Source: Sabellastarte sp. h YS-2021 (taxonomy: Eukaryota; Annelida; Polychaeta; Sabellida; Sabellidae). Taken from it: a stretch of 64,000 nucleotides of DNA. The DNA is taken from the NCBI GenBank assembly GCA_964017235.1, contig OZ024940.1:27646573-27710572 (forward strand), given 5' to 3'. This document shows, piece by piece, positions 20,326-32,800 of the stretch (position 1 is its first letter; the number at the start of each line of letters is the position of its first letter). Both the position numbers and the translations under genes were made by a program. Below the pieces are notes generated by a model. It was not told the DNA's origin. It did no database searches and worked only from the letters and a program-made list of their open reading frames with translations.

Positions 20326-23300
20326 ACTAAGCAGTGTTGAGATTAAGGCCGAATCTTCAGCTAAGGTGGTTTCAAGGCCAGCAGGTGTTGTTGAGGTTAT
20401 TAGTGCTTCTTGTTGGTTTGTAAGAGGTGCTTTGGAAGGTGTTGTTTCTGATTTTCTTGTTGATTCTGGGTCAACATATACAATTGTTGACATAGGATTT
20501 TTTCGTAGCTTGCCTGATGGTCAAATCTAGGTTAGTTGATTGTGATGTTTCATTAAGGAGTGCCAGTGGTGAGCTCCTTAAGGTTTTTGGTGAGGTCACT
20601 CTTAGGTTAGAGCTAGGAGGTCGTGTTTTTGAGACTTGTGTTAAAGATGTAGCACTAGGGGATAAGAGTACTATCCTTGGTCTTAATTTTATGGAAGAGA
20701 ATGATTGTATACTGCACATGGGACAAGGTTACATGAGAATGGGTGTACACAAGGTGAACTTGCCCCGCAAAGGTGACACACGGTGTGCTTGCATTCAGGT
20801 GACTGAAACCTCTTGTATCCCTCCAGATCATGAAGTAATTATTACAGGCAAATTTGACAGTAATCATTGGGTATCACATAGAGAAATAGGACTTGTTGAG
20901 CCAACTCAGTCAATCACTTCTCGGACAGGTTTGCTAGTAGCTAAGAGTTTGGTTCAGACTAAAAAGTCGGTGGTTCCAGTTAGAGTAGCAAATTTGACTG
21001 ATAAAGCCATAACTTTGACCAGTGGTTCTACCATTGCGTTGTTGCAACCTGTTGATAAGGTGTCCAGTTTTGCAGATCCTAAGGATCAAGGTTCTTTTCT
21101 GAGGGTGAGCAGTGAGGAAACTTGTAGAGATACCGCAGCTTTACCTGAACATTTGAGGCCCTTGATTGAATCTGTCTCAAATAAGTTATCTGGTGAACAG
21201 ATAAGCAAGTTTGAAAAGTTCCTTACTGCTTATGAAGATATTTTTGTGGGACCTGATGGAAAGTTAGGATCAACAACCTTAACTGAACACTGTAAGGCCA
21301 TGTAGGTTACCTATAGTCCAAAGGGATGTGGTTCAAAAAGAACTTGATAAAATGGAGGCTCAGGGTTTGATTGAGAGTAGTGATAGTCTATGGGCATTAC
21401 CTTTAGTTATTGTAACTAAAAAGGATGGTAGTGTTAGAGTTTGTGTGGATTATCGTGCTTTGAATGAGATTTCCAGGAAATCAGCTGTAGGGTTACCTAA
21501 CACTCAGGACTGTATTTCTTCTCTTGGTGGTGCTAGGTTATTTTGTACAATGGATTTAGCCAGTGGCTATCATCAGATTCCAATGTCTGCGAAAGATAAG
21601 TGTAAGACAGCTTTCTATACCAGGAAAGGGTTAATGCAGTTTACAGTAATGCCTTTTGGACTGACTACCGCTCCTTCCACTTTTGAGGCTTTGATGGAGA
21701 AGATTCTGCGAGGGTTACAATGGGAAAAATGTGTCCTGTACTTAGATGATGTGATTTCTTTTGGTTCAACTTTTGAAGGTTTGCAGTTGATTTTTAAAAG
21801 GTTTCGAGGTGCCAGGCTGAAACTTAAGGTTTCCAAGTGCAAGTTCTTCCAAGAAAGTGTTGAGTTTTTAGGTCATATTGTTTCTGATGAAGGTATAAGT
21901 TGTGACCCAAAGAAATTAGAGGCAGTTGAAAATTGGCCTAAACCTTCATGTGTGAAAGAAGTTCATTTTTGGGATTTTGTAGTTACTACAGGTCTTTTGT
22001 CCAGGGATTTTCAAATTTGGCATCCCCACTGTATGAACTGACCAAGAGAAATGTTAAGTTTGAGTGGACAAATGCCTGTGAAGAAGCTTTTGAGAGGCTT
22101 AAAGATAGGTTAGTGTCGAGTCCCATTTTGGCTTATCCAAAGAGTGAGGGTTTGTTTGTTCTTGATACGGATGCTAGTTTGTATGGAAGTGGTAGAGTTC
22201 TAAGTCAAGTGCAAGAGAATGGTGAACAGCGGGTCATTGCTTATGGTAGCAAAAGTTTGAGTAAAACACAGAGAAATTATTGTACAACGATGAGGGAGTT
22301 GTTGGCTTGTGTTGTTTTTGTGAAACAGTTTCATCATTACCTGTGGGGTAGACGGTTCTTGCTAAGGACAGATCATGCTTCACTTAAGTGGTTAGTGAAT
22401 TTTCGTGAGCCAGAGGCTATGTTGGGTAGGTGGTTGTCTGTTCTTAGTAATTATGATTTTGAAGTCCAACATAGGCGAAGGGCTTTGCACAGTAATGCTG
22501 ATGGGTTGTCAAAGATTCCTTCACGTAGGTGTAAACGTGATGATTGTGAGGAATGTGCCTTGAAACAATCGGACTGTGTGTGTGTGTTAACTAGAGGTCA
22601 GGCAAGGAAACAAAGTGTTGCTCAGGAGTGTAAGGGTCCTGGAGATGATGACACTGAGTTGGATGGTTCTGATAGCTCTAGTGTACCTTGTGAGTCTACT
22701 AAAGGTTATATGAATGGTGGTTCTAACTCTGCATCAGGCGGCAGGGTTAGTCAGTCAGCAAACCCTGGCTCTAGTATTGCATCTAGGGGGTTCTCAGTTA
22801 GTTCCAGGTTCCACAATTGCAACTGGGTTGATAAATGGTCTCTTCATGAGCTGAAAAACTTTCAGTGCAAGATAAAGACATAAGTGAAGTGTTAAAGTTG
22901 AAGTCTGCTGGTGGTGAGAAGCCACAAAAGGCTGAGCTTGGTGGTCAGAGTGAGTTGTTCAAGTGTCTGTGTGCTCAGTGGTCAGTTCTTAAGGTTGATG
23001 GAGGTCTGTTGGCTCGAGAATGGGTAGCTGAGAATTCTAGCAATAGTTTTGCGAATCAGTATGTCGTTCCATTAGCCATGAGAAAAGAAATATTTCATCA
23101 TTTGCATAGTAATAGGATTGGATGTCATTTTGGCGTCAGGCGCACTTTGTGTAGGCTTAGAACAATGTTCTATTGGCCAGGTTACAAACGTGATATTGTG
23201 AGATGGTGTCAGAGATGCAAGGTTTGTGAGAGTTTTAAGTCAGGTCACAATCCAAAGAAGGCTCCATTGAAACAGCAGTTATCAGGTGCTCCCTTGGAAA

Positions 23301-24208
23301 GGATAGCTTGTGATATAATGGGTCCTGTAGTACATAGCAAAAATGGCAATAATTACATTCTAGTTGTTCAAGATTACTTTTCCAAGTTTGTTGAGGCATA
23401 TGGAATTCCAGATCAGACGGCTCAAACTGTAGATGATTGTTTGGTCACACAGTGGTTCTGCCGTTACAGAATACCACTTGTGATTCATACTGATCAGGGT
23501 CGGAATTATGAGTCGGTGCTGTTTAAGGAACTTTGTAAGTTGTTAGATATGAGCAAAACAAGGACTTCTTGGTATCGTCCACAGTCTGATGGTTTAGTTG
23601 AACGTATGAATAGGACTCTTAGGCAGTTACTTAGGGCTACTGTGAATGAGCATGGTAATGACTGCGATGATCATTTACCATATCTTATGTTAGCCTATAG
23701 GTCTACAGTTCAGGGGAGTACGAAGTGTACTCCAAATTTACTCATGTTTGGTCAAGAAGTAAGGCTTCCAGTTGATTTGATGTATGAGGCTTGTCCTTCT
23801 AGTTCAAATGTTCCTTGTTGTCCAGGAGAATATGTTGAGTGGGTTAGAGATGTTATGAGTGAAGCTTATTCATTGGCGAAGAAACATTTAGGGAAAAGTG
23901 CAGAAAGACAAAAATGGTTGTATGATACCAATACTCAAACACGAAGCTTTAAGCGAGGTGACTGGGTATGGGTATTCTATCCTCCTGAGGCAACAGAAAA
24001 GTTTGGTAGAGGTTGGAAAGGGCCATACTTAGTGATAAATAAGTTAAGAGATGTGAATTATAGAGTGCAAAAGAGTGAAAGTGCTCATCTTGTGACTGTT
24101 CATGTTGACCATATGAAAATCTATGAACACGATGATCTTCCAGAGCTCTGGATATCAATGCGTGACAGAGTGGATGTGGGAGTGCAAGTTGAAATAAGTG
24201 AATCTTAG
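20326..24208 (+). pseudogene. Gypsy copy 1 pol region (PR-RT-RH-IN)
   Basis: Domains in Ty3/Gypsy order: aspartic protease (FLVDSGSTYTIVD near 20455-20490), RT (FCTMDLASGYHQIPM near 21545, YLDDVI near 21740), RNase H (FVLDTDASLYGSG near 22160, LRTDHASLKWL near 22370), integrase with an HHCC zinc domain (HHLHSNRIG ... CQRCKVC, 23098-23230), a DDE core (ACDIMGP, IHTDQGRNY, QSDGLVERMNRT) and a C-terminal GPY/F-type module (GRGWKGPYLVI near 24015). Integrase after RNase H separates it from Copia. Broken in several places. Confidence 0.9.
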
Positions 24209-24232
24209 CTTTGAGGTGGTAAACATATAACC

Positions 24233-24267
24233 TAAGGTTTTATCATTGTTTTTTTTTAGATCTCAAA
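24233..24267 (+). promoter_or_regulatory. Probable 3' splice site before the third ORF
   Basis: CTAAGG (possible branch site) then ATTGTTTTTTTTTAG and ATCTCAAAATGG: a polypyrimidine tract and AG lie immediately before the ORF start. Env and accessory genes of retroviruses and some Gypsy elements are made from spliced RNA, so a spliced subgenomic mRNA is likely. The tract is kept in copies 2 to 4 (33732-33766, 43542-43573, 53305-53336). Confidence 0.5.
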
Positions 24268-25580
24268 ATGGCATGTGATGAGTGTGTACTAGATTTAAGT
24301 GAATTCTTGGAAGTGTCTGAACCCATGTGGTCGTCAGGTGAGAAAGAAGGAAAACTGGGATGGATGAAGGAGAAAGGGCGGTTCTTGTGTTTGGTTGATG
24401 GATGTCGGAAGAAGAAGCTGAGTTTTGGGCAGAGACACGGACTATTCAGACATTGGGAGGAAATTCACTGTCAAGAAATAACCTTGTTTAAACGTACCAA
24501 ACAATCTTCCTGTCGGACATTCAAACGGCCATACGATCTGGAGAGGCATCTAGTGAAAATTCATAATATGAACAGTGATGAAGCCAAGGCCCATTCCACC
24601 AGTGGTACTGTTAAGACAAAAACTGTTAAGAATCTGCATTTTGTGGACCCTGGTAGGCTACAACCTCCTCGGCGGAAGGCATCGGTTCCGGGTACTGGAA
24701 AGCCGTTATCGGAGACAGTACCTGGGGTAACCGTCCCTGCCTATCCAGACCTTAAGAGGCTGAAAGTCAACTTCCTGAATGAGATGGACTGTTCTGAGGC
24801 GGAGGTGGTACTTCCTGACAAACTATCGGAAGGCTCAGGTGAGCCAGCCGTTCCCGATGGTACCACCCAGTCCACATCTGTCTCTGTGGTTACTGATGCA
24901 CCACCTTTACCTGTACCAGCTGTGACAGATATGCCATCCACATCTGTGTCTTTGGGTACTGATACACCACCTTTGCCTGAATCAGTTATTACCGATATGC
25001 CATCATTGCCATGCACTTCTGTACCCACAGTGACAGGCATACCATCTCTGTCTGAATCCACGGTTGATGATATGGTATGCACACCTATATCTTCTTCCAC
25101 AGATATCTCACCCGTGCCCGTTTCTCAAGATACCACAGATCAGACTGCCGTGTGTCTTTCCACATCAGATGAACATCGCCTTCAGGACTCCACTTCAATT
25201 TCAGTGCCTCTACCTCAATCCAGACTGGTTGAGGAAAGCCTATTAAATGATAGGGACCAGCAAAGGAAGAAAGAACTTATTTCTGACATTTTAAAGTCCC
25301 AGGACAAAATTAAGTTTTGGACTGACAAGGAGAGGAAAGCCAAGAAGGAGTTAAAAGAACTAGAACTAAAGGAACAGCGGATTAAAGAACATACATAGAA
25401 AAAGAATTAGCAATCGAACGTTCAAAAAGGAAGTCACTAGAAGTTCAGATAAGGAAGTTGCAAGCAAAGTTAGATGCCAAACCCATAAATGTGTTAGATT
25501 CAGTAGATATTGGGGACTTTGAGAACTCTTTAAATTTTGGGGAAGTTAGTTTTGGGGATGGATTTAATGTTGAGGAATAA
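24268..25580 (+). pseudogene. Gypsy copy 1 third ORF: C2H2-like, repeat and coiled-coil protein
   Basis: It begins at ATGGCATGTGATGAG, 8 bases after a T9AG acceptor-like tract. Residues 41-67 fit a C2H2-like finger (C-x4-C-x15-H-x4-H); C82, H94 and H99 suggest a second. Residues about 205-270 are a Ser/Thr/Pro-rich 11-residue repeat of the type VTDAPPLPVPA, VTDMPSTSVSL, GTDTPPLPESV. The downstream part is Lys/Glu-rich with strong coiled-coil character, and the region ends in an acidic Phe-rich tail (FGEVSFGDGFNVEE). No signal peptide or membrane span, so it is not an envelope protein. Function unknown; a DNA- or RNA-binding accessory protein is one guess. Part of a broken copy. Confidence 0.7.
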
Positions 25581-25599
25581 GTTAATGTGTCATTTTTCA

Positions 25600-26045
25600 T
25601 GTTTTACTTTTATCAGTTGAATATTCATGTGTGTCACAGTATAGTGGCTTGTTTTACTTTTATCACTTGAATATTCATGTGTGTCACAGTACAGTGGCAT
25701 GTTTTACTTTTATCAGTTGAATATTCACATTCGCCACAGTACAGTGGCTTGTTTTACTTTTATCAGTTGAATATTCACGTTTGTCACAGTACAGTGACTT
25801 GTTTTGCTTTTATCAGTTGAATATTCACGTTTGCCACAGTACAGTGGCTTGTTGTCAGCTGAATATTCATGTGCATCACAGCACAGTGGTTTGTTTGTAC
25901 TTTTATTAGTTGAATATTCATGTTTGTCACAGTACAGTAGCTTGTTTGTACTTTTATTAGTTGAATATTCATGCTTGTCACAGTATAGTGGTTTGTTTTA
26001 CTTTTATTAGTGGACTGTTTATGTTTGTCGCAGTACAATGACTGA
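25600..26045 (+). repeat. ~50-bp minisatellite, nine units (copy 1)
   Basis: Tandem units of the form GTTTTACTTTTATCAGTTGA, ATATTCATGTGTGTCACAG, TACAGTGGCTT, with the last unit degenerate. It lies between the third ORF and the 3' non-coding region. Repeated at 35099-35544 and 44863-45306 (nine units) and 60399-60897 (ten units). Confidence 0.85.
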
Positions 26046-26500
26046 GTTACATTTTATAAGACAAATATTCAAATTTTAGAGTTGAATATATTTATCTCTG
26101 ATAACTGCGATTATTCCATTTTGTGTTCATAAAGTCAGAATCTGTGGTTCTGGTGCTCAGTGTAGAGTGAGCTAGTATTAAAGGTAGTTCACCTTTTTGT
26201 ATTGTTTATATTAGTATTGTTCAATGTGTTAGCTGCATATATAGTTATTATTATTTAATCCACAGTACAGTGGGTTAGTTAGGAAATGCAGTTAGAATTT
26301 TACATGTCTCACTACTCTGGTAGACCTTTTTATGTGCTCATTTAGAGAAGTTACTTGTGATACAGAACTTGTATATTGGGTACTTTACACTGTTGATTTA
26401 GTTGTTAATTGCTCTGACCCCAAGTGGTCACACTACAAGCTGTTATATCCAAACTGTTTTGCGTGTTATGAGGGCGTAACACATTTTAAGTAGGGGGGAG
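26046..26500 (+). other. 3' non-coding region of copy 1 with polypurine tract
   Basis: About 440 bp without coding potential, ending in the polypurine tract AAGTAGGGGGGAG (26488-26500) immediately before LTR 2. The tract primes plus-strand DNA synthesis in this class. Equivalents: 35987-35999, 45750-45762, 61341-61353. Confidence 0.75.
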
Positions 26501-27852
26501 TGAGATGACCCTGTCATCTCGTAATTTACAAAAGTGCTTCAGTATTGCTGCGGATCGACGAGTCCGTGAGATTTTTTATTATATAATCTACAGAGTTGTG
26601 AAAGGTCTCATTCCGTAGCATTTTATGTGTAAATTGTTTTAAATATTAAACTTAAGCTTGTCACCTTAAGATATTCGCAGTATTTTATTTGCTTTTTGTC
26701 GAATATTGCTGGGATCTGTGTCGTCCATCTTTTTGTGATGATGTCATCACTCTTTGAGTTCAACAGCAATATATATCTCTATTTGTTGTAAGTGATCCAG
26801 TTATGAACTGCTACTGATGCGGTGTTCGGTGTATGCAAATTATCTACGAATCGTCATAAGCGGTGCAGAACTGCCACCGATGCGTGTTCGGTGCATGCAA
26901 ATTAGGTTACGAATCCTCTATATAAGGGACGGAAATTGAATCGCTCTTCGGTGTGTTGGGCCGCTCTAACGGAAGGTACACTCAGTGCTTCTGAATTTTA
27001 CTGACATTTATTCGATTTTGTCTGATTTGCTTGATTTATTTTCGGGTCCGGTTACATTGAATAATTGTTTTTATATTATTACAAGTTGACAGAAACTCTC
27101 AGTAAATTTGGTTGGATATTTTATTCATTTGCTGTCATTTTGACAGATGGGTGGGGTTTCCCTCCAATTTGTTTACAAACAAATGCTCATGATTTTGACA
27201 GTTGTTACAACTGAGAGTAATTCTTGACTTGTAATTGTTATGTAATGATGCTGGTGTAAATAGTATTTCGACTGCAGTTTATTTATTTTATCTTGTGTTT
27301 CACCATATATTTCATTTGACTGATAACTGCAGTATTTTTGTGATAGTTAGGATGCATATTTGACTAAATATTGCAGTGTTATTATTTTGACTGACTACTT
27401 TGACTACAGTACTATTATCATTCTTATTCGCTGACTGCTGACTGCAGTGTTTTTATCATCATCATTAGTTACTGACTGAAGTGATATTGCTCTTCTTGTT
27501 TCTTATTAGTCGTGTACGTGTATAGTTATTCCAATGCTGTAGTAACTTTTTGTCATGTTGTTCTGATATTTTACTGAACAGCATTTTCGCATTTCTGTAC
27601 ATTTCTGTCAAACAACATATATAAATCCATGATTATTTAAAATAAATATACATTTAAGATTATATAATTGCTTGTTCTTTACAACTTTTAACCAATAAAT
27701 TATCATCAGCTGAGTCTATTGGCACAGGCGTCAATAATTACAACTCTGTTGGTGATTTTCCAATCTGAACCTGATATCTGGCGAACTGCCACCTTTGAAC
27801 ACAACGCGAGAACTGTATTGAAAAATACACTTTGGGCTTAAGGGTCGTTACA
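26501..27852 (+). repeat. LTR 2
   Basis: 1352 bp, TGAGATGACC to GTCGTTACA; shared between copies 1 and 2. Almost identical to LTR 3 (one difference seen, 27274 versus 36773). The CRE palindrome has one changed base. Confidence 0.9.
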
Positions 27853-28729
27853 GAAATTTTTGATGCCGTGACCAGGATTGGAAATTTTTATCATTTATTT
27901 ATAACTGGTTCAATGGTGTATATGTTCTGGTTTGTTTGGTTTGTTTGTGGTTGAGTGATTACATATACAGTCACTGTTCACATGCAATTTCATGACTTAA
28001 AATAGTGACCAACTCATTTAGACATACTATTATTGGGTGTGGTGTGAATGTTATACTGTATGATTGATTACTGTTAACATATATTCACTGCACTAAATGT
28101 GGATGCTATAAATGACATAAAACAGTAATTGTTTGAATGTAGATTACTGTTAACATTTGATGTTTCATGAAGGTTTTTGGCCCTCAAATGAACATTTTCG
28201 TGATATAAAACAATAATTGTTGCTTGTTAACACATTTATTCACAATATACACCACAAAGAAAATTTATCACTGTTCACATAAAAGTAATAACACAAAAGG
28301 GTTTCTTACCTGAGGTGAATTACTGAATGATATAAAACAGTGATTTGTGTGAATGTGTTGGTGAAATAACACAAAAGTCACACCACTAAAGGTGTGGTTA
28401 CTGAGGTGTATACAGTGGTGTGTGTGCAAGTTTGATTGTGGTATTACTGTAACACAGTAGTAACACTAGAAAGTGAATTACTATATGGTGATATAAACAG
28501 TAATACTAGGGTGGTACTGTGAATGAGTATATTACTGGCATCACCAGTGACAACACAAAGGTTTCTGCCTTGACGTGTAACACTTAAGTGAACACCAGTA
28601 ACATCAAGGATTCACTTCAAAACCGTTTGTTTACAGAAGCAGTCGTCGGCGTTGTGTCTGTCATTAACACTAGTCTTAGATTTCTGATTTGTTGGTTATC
28701 ATTTGGACATTAGGTTTCTAACATTAGCA
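27853..28729 (+). other. Leader of copy 2 with primer site
   Basis: tRNA-His-type primer site at 27861-27879 with one base different from copy 1. The leader is closer to that of copy 3 than to that of copy 1, which places a duplication border near 28.70 kb (19.20 kb in copy 1). Confidence 0.7.
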
Positions 28730-29824
28730 ATGACTTCTAGGAAATCTAGTAGTTGGATGCAAGTTGTATCTGATTGGATTCCCAAATGGCCTAGGAAACA
28801 GGGGAAGGGTCATGAGAATGTGACTGGATTAGATGAAGAAGTTCAGTTTAATCAGATTCCCGATAGGTATGGAAAAGGTAGACTGAATAGGTCAGTCCCA
28901 GTCAATCAGAACTATTTCCCAGCCCATGTAGTTCAGGATAAAGGTGATCAAGATGAGGTTGACATATTTTATGACACCTCAGATGAGCTCAATGACCATG
29001 TTATGCATTCAACACCTGTAGGTGTAGGTAGTAGGGGGAAATCTCAAAGAAAAATGACAGTGATACTGGGCTAAGACCAGACATAGAGGTAAGACCACGA
29101 CAGAGGGATGGGTACATGTATGGTCGGCCTGTCAACACGAATGTAGGTGTACAAAGGAGACCAATACATATCCCATCTGAGCCAGTTATTCCAAATCTGT
29201 GTAGGGCTAAGGGGAATAAGCCAGTGGACAATATTCCAGGCAGGCCACTCGGACATAGGTCAAATGTCTGTCATGGAGTTTGGATATACACTTAGGAGAC
29301 TAGCTGTCAGTGCCTTTCCAAATATTCCACATGATTGTCAGGAACAGTGGGTATTAGATCAGTTTTTCCTTGGTCTGGATAGACCCGAGTTGAAGAAACA
29401 TGTTCAGTTTGGTCATCCTAGGACTCTGAATGAAGCTATTTCTTTAGCCATGGAGTATGAGAGTTTTGAGTATGGGGATGGTCAAAAGAGGTTCATGTCA
29501 AAACCAGTTAACAGAGGAAGGGATGGTCAGGTAAATCAGCTAGACAAGGCTGGGAGTAAGGATGATTTACTTCAGAAAATTTTGATTTCTCTGCAGAATA
29601 GTTCTAGGGAGCTTGGTTTACTGAAAAATGATGTGAATCAGATCAAGACTCGTACCTCTAAGGTTATAGAAAAGGGAAACATGAGTCAATCCAAGTCCAA
29701 GTTTGAGAGTTCTCAGGTTCAGTGTTTAAAGTGTAAGGAGTTTGGGCACTATCAGAAGGACTGTCCTAAACAGTTCAAGTCAGGTCAAAATGGGGACATT
29801 TTGGCAAATCTTCCAGTCAGTTAA
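28730..29824 (+). pseudogene. Gypsy copy 2 gag region
   Basis: Same sequence as the copy 1 gag region at offset 9499, with the CCHC knuckle near 29725-29770. No differences seen by eye. It shares the same breaks as copy 1, so the two did not arise as separate insertions. Confidence 0.8.
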
Positions 29825-32800
29825 ACTAAGCAGTGTTGAGATTAAGGCCGAATCTTCAGCTAAGGTGGTTTCAAGGCCAGCAGGTGTTGTTGAGGTTATT
29901 AGTGCTTCTTGTTGGTTTGTAAGAGGTGCTTTGGAAGGTGTTGTTTCTGATTTTCTTGTTGATTCTGGGTCAACATATACAATTGTTGACATAGGATTTT
30001 TTCGTAGCTTGCCTGATGGTCAAATCTAGGTTAGTTGATTGTGATGTTTCATTAAGGAGTGCCAGTGGTGAGCTCCTTAAGGTTTTTGGTGAGGTCACTC
30101 TTAGGTTAGAGCTAGGAGGTCGTGTTTTTGAGACTTGTGTTAAAGATGTAGCACTAGGGGATAAGAGTACTATCCTTGGTCTTAATTTTATGGAAGAGAA
30201 TGATTGTATACTGCACATGGGACAAGGTTACATGAGAATGGGTGTACACAAGGTGAACTTGCCCCGCAAAGGTGACACACGGTGTGCTTGCATTCAGGTG
30301 ACTGAAACCTCTTGTATCCCTCCAGATCATGAAGTAATTATTACAGGCAAATTTGACAGTAATCATTGGGTATCACATAGAGAAATAGGACTTGTTGAGC
30401 CAACTCAGTCAATCACTTCTCGGACAGGTTTGCTAGTAGCTAAGAGTTTGGTTCAGACTAAAAAGTCGGTGGTTCCAGTTAGAGTAGCAAATTTGACTGA
30501 TAAAGCCATAACTTTGACCAGTGGTTCTACCATTGCGTTGTTGCAACCTGTTGATAAGGTGTCCAGTTTTGCAGATCCTAAGGATCAAGGTTCTTTTCTG
30601 AGGGTGAGCAGTGAGGAAACTTGTAGAGATACCGCAGCTTTACCTGAACATTTGAGGCCCTTGATTGAATCTGTCTCAAATAAGTTATCTGGTGAACAGA
30701 TAAGCAAGTTTGAAAAGTTCCTTACTGCTTATGAAGATATTTTTGTGGGACCTGATGGAAAGTTAGGATCAACAACCTTAACTGAACACTGTAAGGCCAT
30801 GTAGGTTACCTATAGTCCAAAGGGATGTGGTTCAAAAAGAACTTGATAAAATGGAGGCTCAGGGTTTGATTGAGAGTAGTGATAGTCTATGGGCATTACC
30901 TTTAGTTATTGTAACTAAAAAGGATGGTAGTGTTAGAGTTTGTGTGGATTATCGTGCTTTGAATGAGATTTCCAGGAAATCAGCTGTAGGGTTACCTAAC
31001 ACTCAGGACTGTATTTCTTCTCTTGGTGGTGCTAGGTTATTTTGTACAATGGATTTAGCCAGTGGCTATCATCAGATTCCAATGTCTGCGAAAGATAAGT
31101 GTAAGACAGCTTTCTATACCAGGAAAGGGTTAATGCAGTTTACAGTAATGCCTTTTGGACTGACTACCGCTCCTTCCACTTTTGAGGCTTTGATGGAGAA
31201 GATTCTGCGAGGGTTACAATGGGAAAAATGTGTCCTGTACTTAGATGATGTGATTTCTTTTGGTTCAACTTTTGAAGGTTTGCAGTTGATTTTTAAAAGG
31301 TTTCGAGGTGCCAGGCTGAAACTTAAGGTTTCCAAGTGCAAGTTCTTCCAAGAAAGTGTTGAGTTTTTAGGTCATATTGTTTCTGATGAAGGTATAAGTT
31401 GTGACCCAAAGAAATTAGAGGCAGTTGAAAATTGGCCTAAACCTTCATGTGTGAAAGAAGTTCATTTTTGGGATTTTGTAGTTACTACAGGTCTTTTGTC
31501 CAGGGATTTTCAAATTTGGCATCCCCACTGTATGAACTGACCAAGAGAAATGTTAAGTTTGAGTGGACAAATGCCTGTGAAGAAGCTTTTGAGAGGCTTA
31601 AAGATAGGTTAGTGTCGAGTCCCATTTTGGCTTATCCAAAGAGTGAGGGTTTGTTTGTTCTTGATACGGATGCTAGTTTGTATGGAAGTGGTAGAGTTCT
31701 AAGTCAAGTGCAAGAGAATGGTGAACAGCGGGTCATTGCTTATGGTAGCAAAAGTTTGAGTAAAACACAGAGAAATTATTGTACAACGATGAGGGAGTTG
31801 TTGGCTTGTGTTGTTTTTGTGAAACAGTTTCATCATTACCTGTGGGGTAGACGGTTCTTGCTAAGGACAGATCATGCTTCACTTAAGTGGTTAGTGAATT
31901 TTCGTGAGCCAGAGGCTATGTTGGGTAGGTGGTTGTCTGTTCTTAGTAATTATGATTTTGAAGTCCAACATAGGCGAAGGGCTTTGCACAGTAATGCTGA
32001 TGGGTTGTCAAAGATTCCTTCACATAGGTGTAAACGTGATGATTGTGAGGAATGTGCCTTGAAACAATCGGACTGTGTGTGTGTGTTAACTAGAGGTCAG
32101 GCAAGGAAACAAAGTGTTGCTCAGGAGTGTAAGGGTCCTGGAGATGATGACACTGAGTTGGATGGTTCTGATAGCTCTAGTGTACCTTGTGAGTCTACTA
32201 AAGGTTATATGAATGGTGGTTCTAACTCTGCATCAGGCGGCAGGGTTAGTCAGTCAGCAAACCCTGGCTCTAGTATTGCATCTAGGGGGTTCTCAGTTAG
32301 TTCCAGGTTCCACAATTGCAACTGGGTTGATAAATGGTCTCTTCATGAGCTGAAAAACTTTCAGTGCAAGATAAAGACATAAGTGAAGTGTTAAAGTTGA
32401 AGTCTGCTGGTGGTGAGAAGCCACAAAAGGCTGAGCTTGGTGGTCAGAGTGAGTTGTTCAAGTGTCTGTGTGCTCAGTGGTCAGTTCTTAAGGTTGATGG
32501 AGGTCTGTTGGCTCGAGAATGGGTAGCTGAGAATTCTAGCAATAGTTTTGCGAATCAGTATGTCGTTCCATTAGCCATGAGAAAAGAAATATTTCATCAT
32601 TTGCATAGTAATAGGATTGGATGTCATTTTGGCGTCAGGCGCACTTTGTGTAGGCTTAGAACAATGTTCTATTGGCCAGGTTACAAACGTGATATTGTGA
32701 GATGGTGTCAGAGATGCAAGGTTTGTGAGAGTTTTAAGTCAGGTCACAATCCAAAGAAGGCTCCATTGAAACAGCAGTTATCAGGTGCTCCCTTGGAAAG

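Noticed and set aside
24741-25100. 119-codon open frame on the minus strand (also at 34240 and 44006)
   Set aside because: It is the antisense of the Ser/Thr/Pro repeat in the Gypsy third ORF; its repetitive composition mirrors that repeat.
24268-25580. Third ORF as a retroviral-type envelope gene
   Set aside because: No signal peptide, no membrane span, no cleavage site; instead finger-like Cys/His motifs and a coiled coil.
25600-26045. Regular ~50-bp repeats resembling a CRISPR array
   Set aside because: Units are similar along their whole length with no unique spacers, and the setting is a eukaryotic LTR element. A minisatellite.
26488-26500. G-run before the LTRs as a G-quadruplex
   Set aside because: Only one G-run; position right before each LTR identifies it as the polypurine tract.
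26557-26570. GACGAGTCCGTGAG in the LTR resembles the middle of a hammerhead ribozyme
   Set aside because: The preceding CT of CTGANGA and the closing GGAC-GAAA are absent in all five LTRs, and no cleavage-site arm pairs correctly. A 14-base coincidence.
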